Origin: Firm-04 sp045627405
GTDB taxonomy: Bacteria > Bacillota > Clostridia > Oscillospirales > Ruminococcaceae
Length of the DNA: 36,226 bases
Assembly: GCA_045627405.1 (NCBI GenBank)
Contig: JAZQNP010000012.1
Span: forward strand, 1 to 36,226
Direction: 5' to 3'
Positions 16,244 through 24,719 of this stretch are shown piece after piece. Under the pieces are notes generated by a model. The model was not told where the DNA came from and did not search any database. It worked only from the letters and a program-made list of their open reading frames with translations. The first letter of the stretch is position 1. Each line of letters starts with the position of its first letter. The position numbers and the translations under genes are program-made.

Positions 16244-17425
16244 ATGAAGACAAAAAAGGTTTTTAAGAAGATCATCAAAGTGTTTCTGATCTTGATTGCC
16301 GCTTTGCTTCTGTTGTGGCTGCTCGTTTTTATCAGCAGCTAAATCAGGTTCAAACGTGACAAGGCTTTTTTGGAAGAAAAGGGATACTACGATCTTGTAT
16401 CCGCCGGAGAATATTCAGTGAATGTGCTTTCGTTCGGCAACGAAAACGGAAAACACCGTATCATCGCTATGTCCGGTTACGGGATTCCTGATAGCTGTAT
16501 CACAATGCGAAGAATGACTGCTGCGCTCGAAACTGATAATCAGGTGATCTTCATTGACCGTGCAGGATACGGCATCAGCGATGATACCACGCAGGATATG
16601 ACAGCTGAAAAAATCGTGGAAGCATATAGAACGGCACTGAAAAACGCAAGGATCAAAGCACCCTATATTCTCATGCCGCATTCCATAGGCGGTTTATATG
16701 CGACCTATTGGGAGAGCAAATACCCCGATGAGATCGAAGCCGTTGCGATCATTGACGGCACCGAGCTGGAAGCAATATCTCCCGATAAGCAGGGTAACGA
16801 TGACAACGGAGCCTTGCTGTATTACAGGCTCGACAAAGCCGGTCTTGGCGGCACCGGCGATATGCTGCTGAAGCTTTTTCTCCCACAAAAGGAATGGTTG
16901 AGCAAAGATGAACAGCGAGCGGAATACGCAATGGCATTGATGACCTATGATTCTCGTGCATTGGTTTCCGAGAGTGAACAGGAATGCCGGAATATTGATA
17001 CAGCATGGAACGCCATTGTGACAAACGATATTCCGAAGATATACATCTCCACAGTTTACTTCACAGCAGAGGATATTGAGGCAGACGGTATCCTGACAGA
17101 TGAAATGATCGATCAGCTGATGTCCGACCGCAAAGAATTGAAAGCGAAGCTTGAAGAACAATACAAAAACAACGAAATATCGCAGGAATTGTATGAGAAG
17201 CTGCTTCCGGAGCTCCCCAACACTCAGGCAGAGAGACGGCAGATGGCACTGGAGGATTACCTTGAATCCGGATGCGATTATAAGGAGAGGATCCTGCTTC
17301 CGTATTTTAAAAAGCTCGGTAACTGTGAGCTGGTCAGCTTGCCGGGTGATCATTTGATCTATGAGCAAAAGCCCGATGAATGTGGACAGATCATCAGCGA
17401 TTTTATTGATGGTTTAGATCAGTAA
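16244..17425 (+). pseudogene. Membrane-anchored alpha/beta hydrolase interrupted by an in-frame TAA
   Basis: From ATG 16244 the frame encodes a basic start and one strong membrane helix (residues 8-30) and reaches TAA at codon 33 (16340-16342). The same frame then continues without a break for 360 codons: IRFKRDKAFLEEKGYYD, the GYGIPD segment, the nucleophile motif HSIGG, and a late GDHLIYEQKP with the likely catalytic His. Related hydrolases often have a Gln-Ile-Lys/Arg stretch just after the helix, so a single CAA-to-TAA change would explain the break. An intact consensus promoter remains. A TTG at 16370 could start the soluble part but has a poor ribosome site. It may be a recent pseudogene, a suppressed stop, or a sequence error. 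Codon use looks more AT-rich than its neighbours. Confidence 0.75.
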
Positions 17426-17460
17426 AATCTGATTCAGCTTAGCGACCGTGTAAAACACAA

Positions 17461-17629
17461 TGCCCCGAAGCACTTTGAAACGCTTCGGGGCAAAACTTCT
17501 ATATGGGTACCCGTCATATGGGAGCTGTCGTTTTTTTTAGGGGAGTCCGGGGGGATCGCTATCCCCTCGGCAGGGGCGTGGGGACGGAGTCTCCGCATAG
17601 AGCCATCGAAAGTATTTCTACATTCTGAT
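17461..17629 (-). repeat. Gene-tail dispersed element, copy B
   Basis: Read on the minus strand, ATCAGAATGTAGAA (17616-17629) directly follows the O-antigen-ligase-like stop; TAAATCAGAAT is shared exactly with copy A. Next come a GGAGACTCC hairpin, a C-rich block with GAGGGGATAGCGATCCCC, ACTCCCCT, eight A and ATATAGAAGTTTT (17492-17504). It closes with the hairpin GCCCCGAAGC/GCTTCGGGGC (17461-17492). That hairpin also lies 36 bases after the hydrolase stop and could terminate transcription from both sides. Confidence 0.7.
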
Positions 17630-19171
17630 TTAATGATTTCTTTGCTTTCCGCGGGGCTGTTTCGGGGGCGCATCCGCAATGGGTTCCCCTGCGAGGATTC
17701 CGAGCAGCACCCAGAAGAGCGGCGCGACAGTCAGAACCGAAATGCCCACAAGCGCAGTGAGCGAATAGAGCAGCACTGCACCGCCGGCAGCGGCGAGCAT
17801 CCAGCCATAGGCAGCTTTTCTGTGCTTCCACGCGAGCACGGCACAGACGATCAACAGTGCGATATGCAGCACCATCGACAGGATGCCGCGAGTAGCCGCA
17901 ATAAAGAGGAAGTCATTATACGGGCGATCGACGGAATTGACATTTGCTTGCAGCACAAGCGAAGTATGGAGCTGCGTAAAAGCAAAGTTATCCGGACCGG
18001 TGCCGAGGACGGGATATTTTTTGATGACGCGGATGCCCTCACTCCAACAGTAAGAAATCGCGGCGGAAGCGTCATGTATATTGAAGTCAGCATCGGCAGC
18101 GGAATAGAGACCGGAGGTCGAGAGGCGGTAGAAGGAATCATCCCAGAGGATTCCGCCGTCATAGAACGCGAACCCGTTTTCCGGCGTTGTATCTGTGACC
18201 AGATGCCGCACATTGTTGATCGAGGGCGCAGCATAGGTCCAGAGCCCGGAGCAGACCGCGGCTGCAAGCACCGCAGCGGGCAGTACACATTTCATTTTGC
18301 CGGCAGTTTTGCGTTTTGCGATGCAGAACGCAGCAGTCAGCAGGAGCGCACCGCAGCCGGCAATGAGACCGGCAAACGTCTGCGTCTTAAACACCGTAAG
18401 CATCGAGAGACAAGCACAGACAGCCGCAAGGATGCGTGTCTGTTTGTGTTCGGCGCAGAGTGCAGCGGGAACGGAGAGTGCGAGCAGCATTGCGAGCAGC
18501 ATTGCAAAGGTAATCGGGCTGTCTGTCAGACCGCTCGGCAGCCGCAGATTGACAAAGAGCAGCGGTTCGATGTCGGCATAGGTATTTGGGAAATCAAAGA
18601 ACGGCTGCGCCTGCAAGATTGCCCAGACATTCTGTACGATGCCGAAGATCAGAATGCCGCTGAGAAATTTTTGGATATTCTCTTTGCGCCGAAGCATCGT
18701 GCCGAGGTAGAAGAGTGCGGCATACATCAGCAAGGAGATCCAGCCCTCATCTCTGCCGTCCTGCCCGAAGAGCGCGTAGTCCATATCAAACGCATGGAAC
18801 ATCGAGATGACGCCCCAGAGCAGCGAACCCAGCAGCAGCAGATAAGGAGCCGCAGTCGATCTGGTAAACTGAACGCGCACCATGCCGATGATTGCGGTAA
18901 TGATTGCCAGCACGCCGCCGATAGAAAAGAACGTCGCGACGCTGCGCAGCATAATGAGGATGAGCGCGAGAACGCCGCTGAATCCGCCCTCACCCATCAT
19001 TTCGGACAGTCTTCCGTTGACAGAGTAGGTCAGCTGAAAGATCAGTTGGGAGCCGGCGGTCATCCAGAGAACGGCGAGAGCCATTTTTGCGCAGAACGCG
19101 CGGTACTTGCCGAGGTCCATATTCAGGATGAAATTCGACTGATCGGAAGAATGAAAAATCGTTTTAGCCAT
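17630..19171 (-). CDS. O-antigen ligase/polymerase-like membrane protein
   Basis: This 513-residue protein has about 11-12 hydrophobic helices. A large extracytoplasmic loop before the last helices carries the KYPVLGTGPDNFAFTQLH motif typical of the Wzy_C/O-antigen ligase family. Such proteins join or polymerise surface glycans on the outer face of the membrane. Here a capsule, teichoic-type or exopolysaccharide substrate is more likely than lipopolysaccharide, since the cell is Gram-positive. The ATG at 19171 is preceded by GGAG at 9 bases. It lies 65 bases after rny on the same strand but beyond a terminator hairpin. No glycosyltransferases are adjacent, so it is an orphan. Copy B of the dispersed element begins at its stop. 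Confidence 0.85.
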   Translation of the reverse strand: MAKTIFHSSDQSNFILNMDLGKYRAFCAKMALAVLWMTAGSQLIFQLTYSVNGRLSEMMGEGGFSGVLALILIMLRSVATFFSIGGVLAIITAIIGMVRVQFTRSTAAPYLLLLGSLLWGVISMFHAFDMDYALFGQDGRDEGWISLLMYAALFYLGTMLRRKENIQKFLSGILIFGIVQNVWAILQAQPFFDFPNTYADIEPLLFVNLRLPSGLTDSPITFAMLLAMLLALSVPAALCAEHKQTRILAAVCACLSMLTVFKTQTFAGLIAGCGALLLTAAFCIAKRKTAGKMKCVLPAAVLAAAVCSGLWTYAAPSINNVRHLVTDTTPENGFAFYDGGILWDDSFYRLSTSGLYSAADADFNIHDASAAISYCWSEGIRVIKKYPVLGTGPDNFAFTQLHTSLVLQANVNSVDRPYNDFLFIAATRGILSMVLHIALLIVCAVLAWKHRKAAYGWMLAAAGGAVLLYSLTALVGISVLTVAPLFWVLLGILAGEPIADAPPKQPRGKQRNH

Positions 19172-19189
19172 AGCAACACGCTCCTAACC

Positions 19190-19224
19190 AAAATGCGCAT
19201 GCGCCGATGCAGGCACATGCGCAT
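19190..19224 (-). terminator. Terminator hairpin after rny
   Basis: Minus-strand ATGCGCATG (19216-19224) pairs perfectly with CATGCGCAT (19193-19201), followed by TTT. The T-run is short, so some read-through is possible. Confidence 0.65.
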
Positions 19225-19235
19225 TGCATTTGATA

Positions 19236-20921
19236 TTATTTTGCGACATCCATCACGCGGCTTTCGCGGATGAGATTGACCTTAATCTGCCCCGGATACT
19301 CCATATCATTTTCGATTTGCTGTGCGATTTCGCGTGCAACAAGCACCATGCGCTCATCATCGATGACCTCCGGCTTGACCATAATGCGGACTTCTCTGCC
19401 CGCCTGCATCGCAAAGCACTTCTCAACACCCTCATAAGCCATGCAAATTTCTTCGAGCTTTTGGAGACGCTTGATGTAGCTTTCGAGGTTTTCGCTTCTC
19501 GCGCCGGGTCTTGCAGCGGAGATTGCATCCGCAGCCTGCACGATACAGGCGATCGCGGTACGCGGCTCGACATCGTTGTGGTGGGCTTCGACGGCATGAA
19601 TGACCTCAGCGGGTTCTTTATACTTGCGGCAGACATCCACACCGATTGCGACATGCGAGCCTTCGATCTCGGCGGTCAGAGCCTTGCCGATGTCATGGAG
19701 CAGACCGGCGCGTCTTGCCATATTGGCATCGACGCCGAGCTCAGAGGCAAGGATACCGGAAAGTGTAGCGACCTCAATGCTGTGGTTCAAAACATTCTGC
19801 CGATAGCTGGTACGGAAGGTCAGTCTGCCGAGCAGCTTAATCAGTTCGGGATTCAGCCCGTGAACATTGGTTTCGAGGACAGCGCGTTCGCCCTCCTGCT
19901 TGATGCGTTTTTCGACTTCTCTGCGGGCTTTATCAACCTTTTCCTCAATGCTGGCAGGATGGATTCTGCCGTCGAGAATGAGCTTTTCGAGTGCAATGCG
20001 CGCAACCTCTCTGCGAACGGGATCGAAGCAGGAGAGCGTAATTGCCTCCGGCGTATCGTCGATGATGAGATCGACGCCGGCCAGGGATTCGATGGAGCGA
20101 ATATTTCTGCCTTCTCTGCCGATGATACGTCCCTTCATTTCATCATTGGGCAGCGGGACGACAGACACCGCGATTTCGGAGACCTGTTCCGCAGCACATT
20201 TTGCGATTGCCATAGAGATGTGGCTGCGGGCAATATCCTCACAGGAGGTTTTGATCTGCTGCTCATAGGCAGTGATCTTGACCGCTTTTTCGTGAACGAG
20301 ATCGGCATCGAGCTGCTGCAAAAGGTAATCTCTTGCCTGATCGCGTGTAAATTCGGAAATCCGTTCGAGAATATCGAGCTGACTGCGTTTGAGCTTTTCG
20401 ATTTCCTCTGTACCGTTTTTCTTGATTTCCTCTGCCTCCGCGAGACGCTCATCGGCGGCATGGAGCTTTGCTTGGAGCTGTTCCTCCTTGCGTTCAAAGT
20501 GCTCCGTTTTCTTATCGAGGTTTTCCTCTTTCTGCTGGATTCTGCGTTCCTGCCGCGCCATATCGGAGCGGCGGTCTTTGATTTCCTTTTCCGCCTCCGA
20601 GCGGAGCTTGAAGATTTCGTCCTTTGCTTCGACGAGCGCAGCTTTTTTGCGGTCATCGGCTTCTTTCTCGGCAGAACTGCGGATGCGTTCGGCTTCCTGC
20701 TCCGCGCTGCCGATGGCAGCCTCAGCAGCAGCCTTGCGCTGTTCGATGCCCTTCTGGACACCGCGCTGCTCTGCTTCCTGCACCTGTTCATTGACCGCGC
20801 GTTTGGATCTGGACGCACCGATGAGTGCGCCGACCAATGCGCCGATGATCAATGCAAGCACGGCGATGACCAGTGCTGTGACGGGAGAAAGCTCCGTCAC
20901 GGTCAGTATGCTGATAGCCAT
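19236..20921 (-). CDS. rny: Ribonuclease Y
   Basis: This 561-residue membrane-bound endoribonuclease starts bulk mRNA decay in many Firmicutes. Visible parts in order are an N-terminal membrane helix (about 14-36) and a long charged coiled coil (about 40-200). A KH RNA-binding domain follows with GRIIGREGRN (264-273) and VDLIIDDTP. The HD phosphodiesterase domain has H380 in NVLNHSIEVA and the metal pair H409-D410 in GLLHDIGKA, plus the AHHND segment. The C-terminus (REVRIMVKPEVIDD, GQIKVNLIRE) is typical. Compared with the roughly 520 residues common in the family, its coiled coil is somewhat long. GGAGG lies 10 bases before the ATG. A long structured leader precedes it. Confidence 0.96.
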   Translation of the reverse strand: MAISILTVTELSPVTALVIAVLALIIGALVGALIGASRSKRAVNEQVQEAEQRGVQKGIEQRKAAAEAAIGSAEQEAERIRSSAEKEADDRKKAALVEAKDEIFKLRSEAEKEIKDRRSDMARQERRIQQKEENLDKKTEHFERKEEQLQAKLHAADERLAEAEEIKKNGTEEIEKLKRSQLDILERISEFTRDQARDYLLQQLDADLVHEKAVKITAYEQQIKTSCEDIARSHISMAIAKCAAEQVSEIAVSVVPLPNDEMKGRIIGREGRNIRSIESLAGVDLIIDDTPEAITLSCFDPVRREVARIALEKLILDGRIHPASIEEKVDKARREVEKRIKQEGERAVLETNVHGLNPELIKLLGRLTFRTSYRQNVLNHSIEVATLSGILASELGVDANMARRAGLLHDIGKALTAEIEGSHVAIGVDVCRKYKEPAEVIHAVEAHHNDVEPRTAIACIVQAADAISAARPGARSENLESYIKRLQKLEEICMAYEGVEKCFAMQAGREVRIMVKPEVIDDERMVLVAREIAQQIENDMEYPGQIKVNLIRESRVMDVAK

Positions 20922-21248
20922 ACCTGTGATTTCCTCCTAACATCATCAAATTCATACAGTGAGATTGTACAGTGCGATTTGATTCTGCGGCAGGAAACAC
21001 GCCGTTTGATTCAATTTTTTCTATTCATATTGAGCAAGATGTGCCGCGCAGTAAAATAAAACGATTGAGCAATGTGCGTGAGAGCGGCACAGCCATGTAT
21101 AGCAGCCGCACGGAAACGGTGTTTCCGGGGCGAAAAAAAGGGAAAATGAAATAAAAAAATATATCAACAGCGGCATCTGCCGCAAACACATCGGAAAGGC
21201 GTCAGGATCTTAGGATCTGACCGCCTCCGGTGCAATGCATAATACACA
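20922..21248 (-). promoter_or_regulatory. Long structured 5' leader of rny
   Basis: This gene-free stretch of about 330 bases lies between the predicted start of transcription and the rny ATG. On the minus strand it holds three stem-loops: a bulged 11-bp stem at 21198-21225 (GGCG..TCAG..ATC), a perfect GCGGCA/TGCCGC at 21170-21183 followed 10 bases later by seven T, and CGGAAAC/GTTTCCG at 21111-21127. Two copies of ATTGAGCAA(G)ATGTGC (plus strand, near 21033 and 21064) form a direct repeat. No open frame in it looks coding. It may also carry termination signals for GH25 read-through. Confidence 0.55.
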
Positions 21249-21254
21249 AGATAT

Positions 21255-21283
21255 AGTATACTATATTTTCGTTGGAAAGTCAA
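21255..21283 (-). promoter_or_regulatory. Sigma-A promoter upstream of rny
   Basis: Minus-strand TTGACT (21278-21283), a 17-base spacer and TATACT (21255-21260). It lies 37 bases after the GH25 stop. Confidence 0.8.
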
Positions 21284-21319
21284 GGACTTCTCAGGATTTT
21301 CTTTTCAAAGATGTGTATT

Positions 21320-22393
21320 TTATTCAGAATCCGCACCGGCATCTGAAGCATCGTCCTGTGCATCATCGGGTTCTTTGGGATCACTTGCGGGCGGATCGAG
21401 GACAATCTCCGGATCTCCGTCCTGTGAATAATCATAGAAGCAGAGGTTGAGATCGACCGCACCGGTGATGCCGTCCACAGTCCCGGTACAGCTATACTGC
21501 CACATGTCGTAATCGTAGATATAGGTCGGTCCGTCCCCGTACTCTGCGAGCCAGAAGGGATAATCCTGCAAGCGCGGCAGATCGAGTTTGAGAAGGGAAG
21601 TGCGTTTGTTCTGATAGATCATCGCGCGGTAGCCGAATGCCTCTATATTCTGGCAAAAGGCGAGCGTGCAGTCGGTCAGAACATCGACCGGCACATTATC
21701 GGTGCGTGCGCCGTCCTCATCGTCGTAGATGATTTCCCAGTCATAGGCAACGGGAAAATCGAGGTCAAGACCTTCGAGCTGCTGCGCGGTCAGGACAGCT
21801 TCTTCGACGGCTTCCTCCTCACTGATTGCCTGCGAGAAGAAATAGGCACCGACGAGCAAACCGGCATTTTTCGCGCCCTGATAATATTCAAGGAATTTGT
21901 CATCTGTTTTCAGCACACCGCCGCCGTAGGTACGAACGCCGACGCGGAGCATCACGAAGTCCACGCCGTCATTTTTCACGGCATTCCAGTCGGTGACGGA
22001 ATTATGCGAAGAGATGTCGATGCCGGTCATCGCATTGCATTTGCCCGCAGCGTTATAGGAGGTCATTCTGCCGTCAGGAAGCTGCGAGAGCTGTTCGAGC
22101 GGATGCACCGAGAGCGGCACATCTTTGAGGACCGGAAGCCAGATCTGCCCGTAGGTTTCATCGGCGAGCAGAATCTTGTAGCCGGCAAGATCATAGTGAT
22201 GATCGACATTGACCGGTTCATAGTAGGGTTCCGCCTGAGAGGTTTCCGTCTGCGTATTCTGGACTTCGATCATTGTGCGGAGGGATTCGATGGTATCGTT
22301 TCTGCGCTTGACCGCAGTCACCAGAGCGATCAAAGTGACAACAGCCGCTGCCGCAGGGATTCCGACGGAAGCGATGCGCGGGAGTTTTCTCAT
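21320..22393 (-). CDS. GH25 lysozyme-type muramidase, membrane-anchored
   Basis: This 357-residue protein has a signal-anchor helix (about 9-28) and a Ser/Thr/Gln-rich stalk. A linker domain to about residue 120 follows, then a GH25 catalytic barrel: GIDISSHN with Asp126, FVMLRVGVRTYGGG, PVAYDWEI with Asp218 and Glu220 as the likely catalytic pair, and a DMWQYS strand near the end. It closes with an Asp/Glu/Pro-rich acidic tail. GH25 enzymes cleave peptidoglycan between MurNAc and GlcNAc, so it probably serves wall remodelling outside the cell. The start at ATG 22393 follows GAAAGGA; the longer open frame covers the promoter and is not used. It is divergent from the citrate synthase gene. Confidence 0.9.
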   Translation of the reverse strand: MRKLPRIASVGIPAAAAVVTLIALVTAVKRRNDTIESLRTMIEVQNTQTETSQAEPYYEPVNVDHHYDLAGYKILLADETYGQIWLPVLKDVPLSVHPLEQLSQLPDGRMTSYNAAGKCNAMTGIDISSHNSVTDWNAVKNDGVDFVMLRVGVRTYGGGVLKTDDKFLEYYQGAKNAGLLVGAYFFSQAISEEEAVEEAVLTAQQLEGLDLDFPVAYDWEIIYDDEDGARTDNVPVDVLTDCTLAFCQNIEAFGYRAMIYQNKRTSLLKLDLPRLQDYPFWLAEYGDGPTYIYDYDMWQYSCTGTVDGITGAVDLNLCFYDYSQDGDPEIVLDPPASDPKEPDDAQDDASDAGADSE

Positions 22394-22778
22394 GAAAAAG
22401 ATCCTTTCGTGTTTGTGTCGGTATAGGAGCAGATGCGCGTACTTTGTTATTATATCATATTTCGTCAAAAAACGCAAGATTTCGGACATGGGAAACAGCG
22501 GAAAGAACGGCGCAGCAGCAAGGATTTGGGCATTTTATGCGAACCCTCAGCAAAATACGACAAAAAAAACCTCATTTATTCTCGGATTTGTAGAATTTCG
22601 CCTCGATGCGCTTGACAATCCCCTGCAAACATGGTATACTGATGATAATAACTTTTTGAGAATCAACGCTTTGGAATGATGTGCAGGGCGGTAAGGCGGC
22701 ACAGTCTTTTGCATTTGCATCCGGAAGACTGCCGTATCCGCGCCGTGAAAGACTCACAAAAGAGAGGAGCCAAGTAAA
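22394..22778. promoter_or_regulatory. Divergent GH25 / citrate synthase intergenic region
   Basis: The minus-strand promoter for GH25 is TTGCGT (22472-22477), 17 bases, TATAAT (22449-22454). The plus-strand promoter for citrate synthase is TTGACA (22612-22617), 17 bases, TATACT (22635-22640). The citrate synthase leader (about 130 bases) contains the stem CAGTCTT (22702-22708)/AAGACTG (22725-22731) and ends in AGAGAGGAG. I see no gene and no known riboswitch in the rest. Confidence 0.78.
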
Positions 22779-24143
22779 ATGGGAGAATGGAACCGCTTCG
22801 CAAAACAGACAAAGATCGAAGAACTGGCAGCACTCTGCCGCGGAAATTACCAGATTGATCCCGAGCTTTACACCAAATACGATGTCAAGCGCGGCTTGCG
22901 CGACATCAACGGCAAGGGTGTCTGCGCAGGGCTTACGAATATCAGCCAGATCATTCCGGGAACAGAAGTCAACGGAGAGACACAGCTCGGAGACGGGCAG
23001 CTTTTGTTCCGCGGTTATCATATAGAAGATCTTGTCAGCGGCTTCATATCGGAAAAGCGTTTCGGATATGAAGAAACAGTGTATCTTCTGCTGTTCGGTC
23101 AGCTTCCGACGAAGGAACAGCTGGAACAGTTCAGCACGCTGCTGCGGAGCTGCCGTTCGCTGCCGCCGTCATTCACACGCGATGTCATCATGAAATCGCC
23201 AAGCGAGGACATGATGAACACGCTTGCCAAGAGTGTGCTCGCGCTGTATTCATACGATCACAACCCGAATGACACAACACTTCCGAACGTCCTGCGGCAG
23301 TGCATCCAGTTGATTGCGCAGTTCCCGTCGATTGCAATTTACGGGTATCAGGCATTCCGTTATTACAAAAACGATCAGAGTCTGTTTTTGCATCAGCCCG
23401 ATCCTTCGCTGTCGGCAGCAGAGAATCTGCTGAGCATGCTGCGTGCAGATCAGAAGTATACACAGCTGGAAGCACAGATTCTGGATCTCGCGCTGGTGCT
23501 GCACGCCGAACACGGCGGCGGCAACAATTCGACGTTCACGGTGCATGTGGTAACATCGTCCGGCACAGATACCTATTCGACGATGGCAGCGGCACTGGGA
23601 TCGCTCAAAGGACCGAAGCACGGCGGCGCGAACATCAAGGTCGTGCAGATGTTTGACGACATGAAAGAGCGCGTACACGACTGGAAAGACGAAGACGAAG
23701 TCCGGGCATATCTGCGCCGGCTGCTGCACAAGGATGCGTTCGACCATGCCGGACTGATATACGGCATGGGGCATGCAGTGTATTCGCACAGTGATCCGAG
23801 AGCGACAGTTCTGCGGGGATTTGTAGAACAGCTCGCAGAAGAGAAGAAGTGCATGGAGGAATACGCGCTGTATGCGATGGTCGAGCGGCTTGCGCCGGAG
23901 GTCATTGCAGAGGAACGCCGCATCTACAAAGGTGTGTGTGCGAATGTAGATTTCTATTCGGGACTGGTATACCGGATGCTGGATCTGCCGAACGAGCTGT
24001 TCACGCCGATTTTTGCGATCTCGCGGATTGCGGGCTGGTCGGCACACCGCATTGAGGAGCTGCTCGGCGCGAGCAAGATCATTCGGCCGGCATACCGTGC
24101 GGTGAAGGACTGGCAGGAATATGTGCCGATCACATTGAGATAA
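22779..24143 (+). CDS. gltA: Citrate synthase
   Basis: This 454-residue enzyme condenses oxaloacetate and acetyl-CoA to citrate in the cytoplasm. The catalytic set is visible: His245 in LVLHAEHGGGNNST, His332 in GMGHAVY and Asp391 in NVDFYSG. PKHGGAN (279-285) binds substrate. The N-terminal extension before LLFRGYHIEDL is typical of the Firmicute type. In a fermentative Ruminococcus it likely feeds a partial TCA route to 2-oxoglutarate and glutamate, which fits the glutamine synthetase in the window only loosely. The gene is monocistronic, with a strong promoter and terminator. The ATG follows GAGAGGAGCCAAGTAAA. Confidence 0.96.
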   Translation: MGEWNRFAKQTKIEELAALCRGNYQIDPELYTKYDVKRGLRDINGKGVCAGLTNISQIIPGTEVNGETQLGDGQLLFRGYHIEDLVSGFISEKRFGYEETVYLLLFGQLPTKEQLEQFSTLLRSCRSLPPSFTRDVIMKSPSEDMMNTLAKSVLALYSYDHNPNDTTLPNVLRQCIQLIAQFPSIAIYGYQAFRYYKNDQSLFLHQPDPSLSAAENLLSMLRADQKYTQLEAQILDLALVLHAEHGGGNNSTFTVHVVTSSGTDTYSTMAAALGSLKGPKHGGANIKVVQMFDDMKERVHDWKDEDEVRAYLRRLLHKDAFDHAGLIYGMGHAVYSHSDPRATVLRGFVEQLAEEKKCMEEYALYAMVERLAPEVIAEERRIYKGVCANVDFYSGLVYRMLDLPNELFTPIFAISRIAGWSAHRIEELLGASKIIRPAYRAVKDWQEYVPITLR

Positions 24144-24151
24144 GAAAGAAG

Positions 24152-24191
24152 AAAAGCCTGAAAGCAGTTTGCACTGTTTTCAGGCTTTTTT
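24152..24191 (+). terminator. Intrinsic terminator after citrate synthase
   Basis: AAAGCCTGAAA and TTTCAGGCTTT form a stem of about 11 bp with a T-run, 10 bases after the stop. Confidence 0.93.
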
Positions 24192-24281
24192 CAGCGCGGC
24201 AAAAAAACCAGACGCCGGATCGCATATTCCGCGGGAAAGCACACATGCTAAGAGCAGATGGAACTGGGAGGCAGGAACTGC

Positions 24282-24719
24282 ATGAAAAAAGAACCCGGCG
24301 AATACGGAATCGCCTTTCTGATCGGTTTTTTTCTGTACACCATGCTGGAAATCATGGGGCGTGGCTATACGCACTGGACGATGGGGATTGCGGCGGGCGC
24401 AGCGATGGCAGTGCTGTACGCAATGGAACACCGGCTGCAAGCCTCGCGGATCACAAAGGCACTGCTCGGAGCAGGCTTTGTCACCGCAGCGGAGTTCACA
24501 GTCGGCGTATATGACAATCTGATTATGGGCTGGGATGTATGGGATTACAGCGACATGCACTTTCAGATATTAGGGCAGGTGTCGCTGTTATTTTCCCTTT
24601 TGTGGGCAGTGCTGTGTTATTTTGCGATCGGGCTGTGCAGCAGCCTTTACGCAGCCTTCCATCCGGAAGAAGCAGAAACCGCTTCCGCGCAGCAGCGTGT
24701 CATTCAGTCTCCTGATTGA
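24282..24719 (+). CDS. CmpB-like (putative ABC permease family) membrane protein
   Basis: This 145-residue integral membrane protein has four hydrophobic helices. The AEFTVGVYDNLIMGWDVWDYSDMHFQ stretch (read in part) and the following GQVSLLFSLLWAVL helix resemble the C-terminal pattern of the PF06541 group, annotated as a putative ABC transporter permease. A transport role is not demonstrated for that group. The start at ATG 24282 is supported by GGGAGG 10 bases before it. The ATG at 24258 lacks a ribosome site. The last 20 bases overlap the end of the convergent esterase gene. No promoter of its own is obvious, and the citrate synthase terminator separates it from that gene. Confidence 0.75.
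   Translation: MKKEPGEYGIAFLIGFFLYTMLEIMGRGYTHWTMGIAAGAAMAVLYAMEHRLQASRITKALLGAGFVTAAEFTVGVYDNLIMGWDVWDYSDMHFQILGQVSLLFSLLWAVLCYFAIGLCSSLYAAFHPEEAETASAQQRVIQSPD

Noticed and set aside
17535..17629. IS-type inverted repeats bounding the hydrolase as a transposon
   Set aside because: The two flanking elements are inverted, but each is attached to the 3' end of its own outer neighbour gene and a third copy exists at 1-98. No transposase or target-site duplication is visible.
19224..21059. A 611-codon plus-strand frame opposite rny
   Set aside because: It mirrors the rny coding sequence, has no Shine-Dalgarno, and shows no domain, whereas RNase Y is unmistakable on the other strand.
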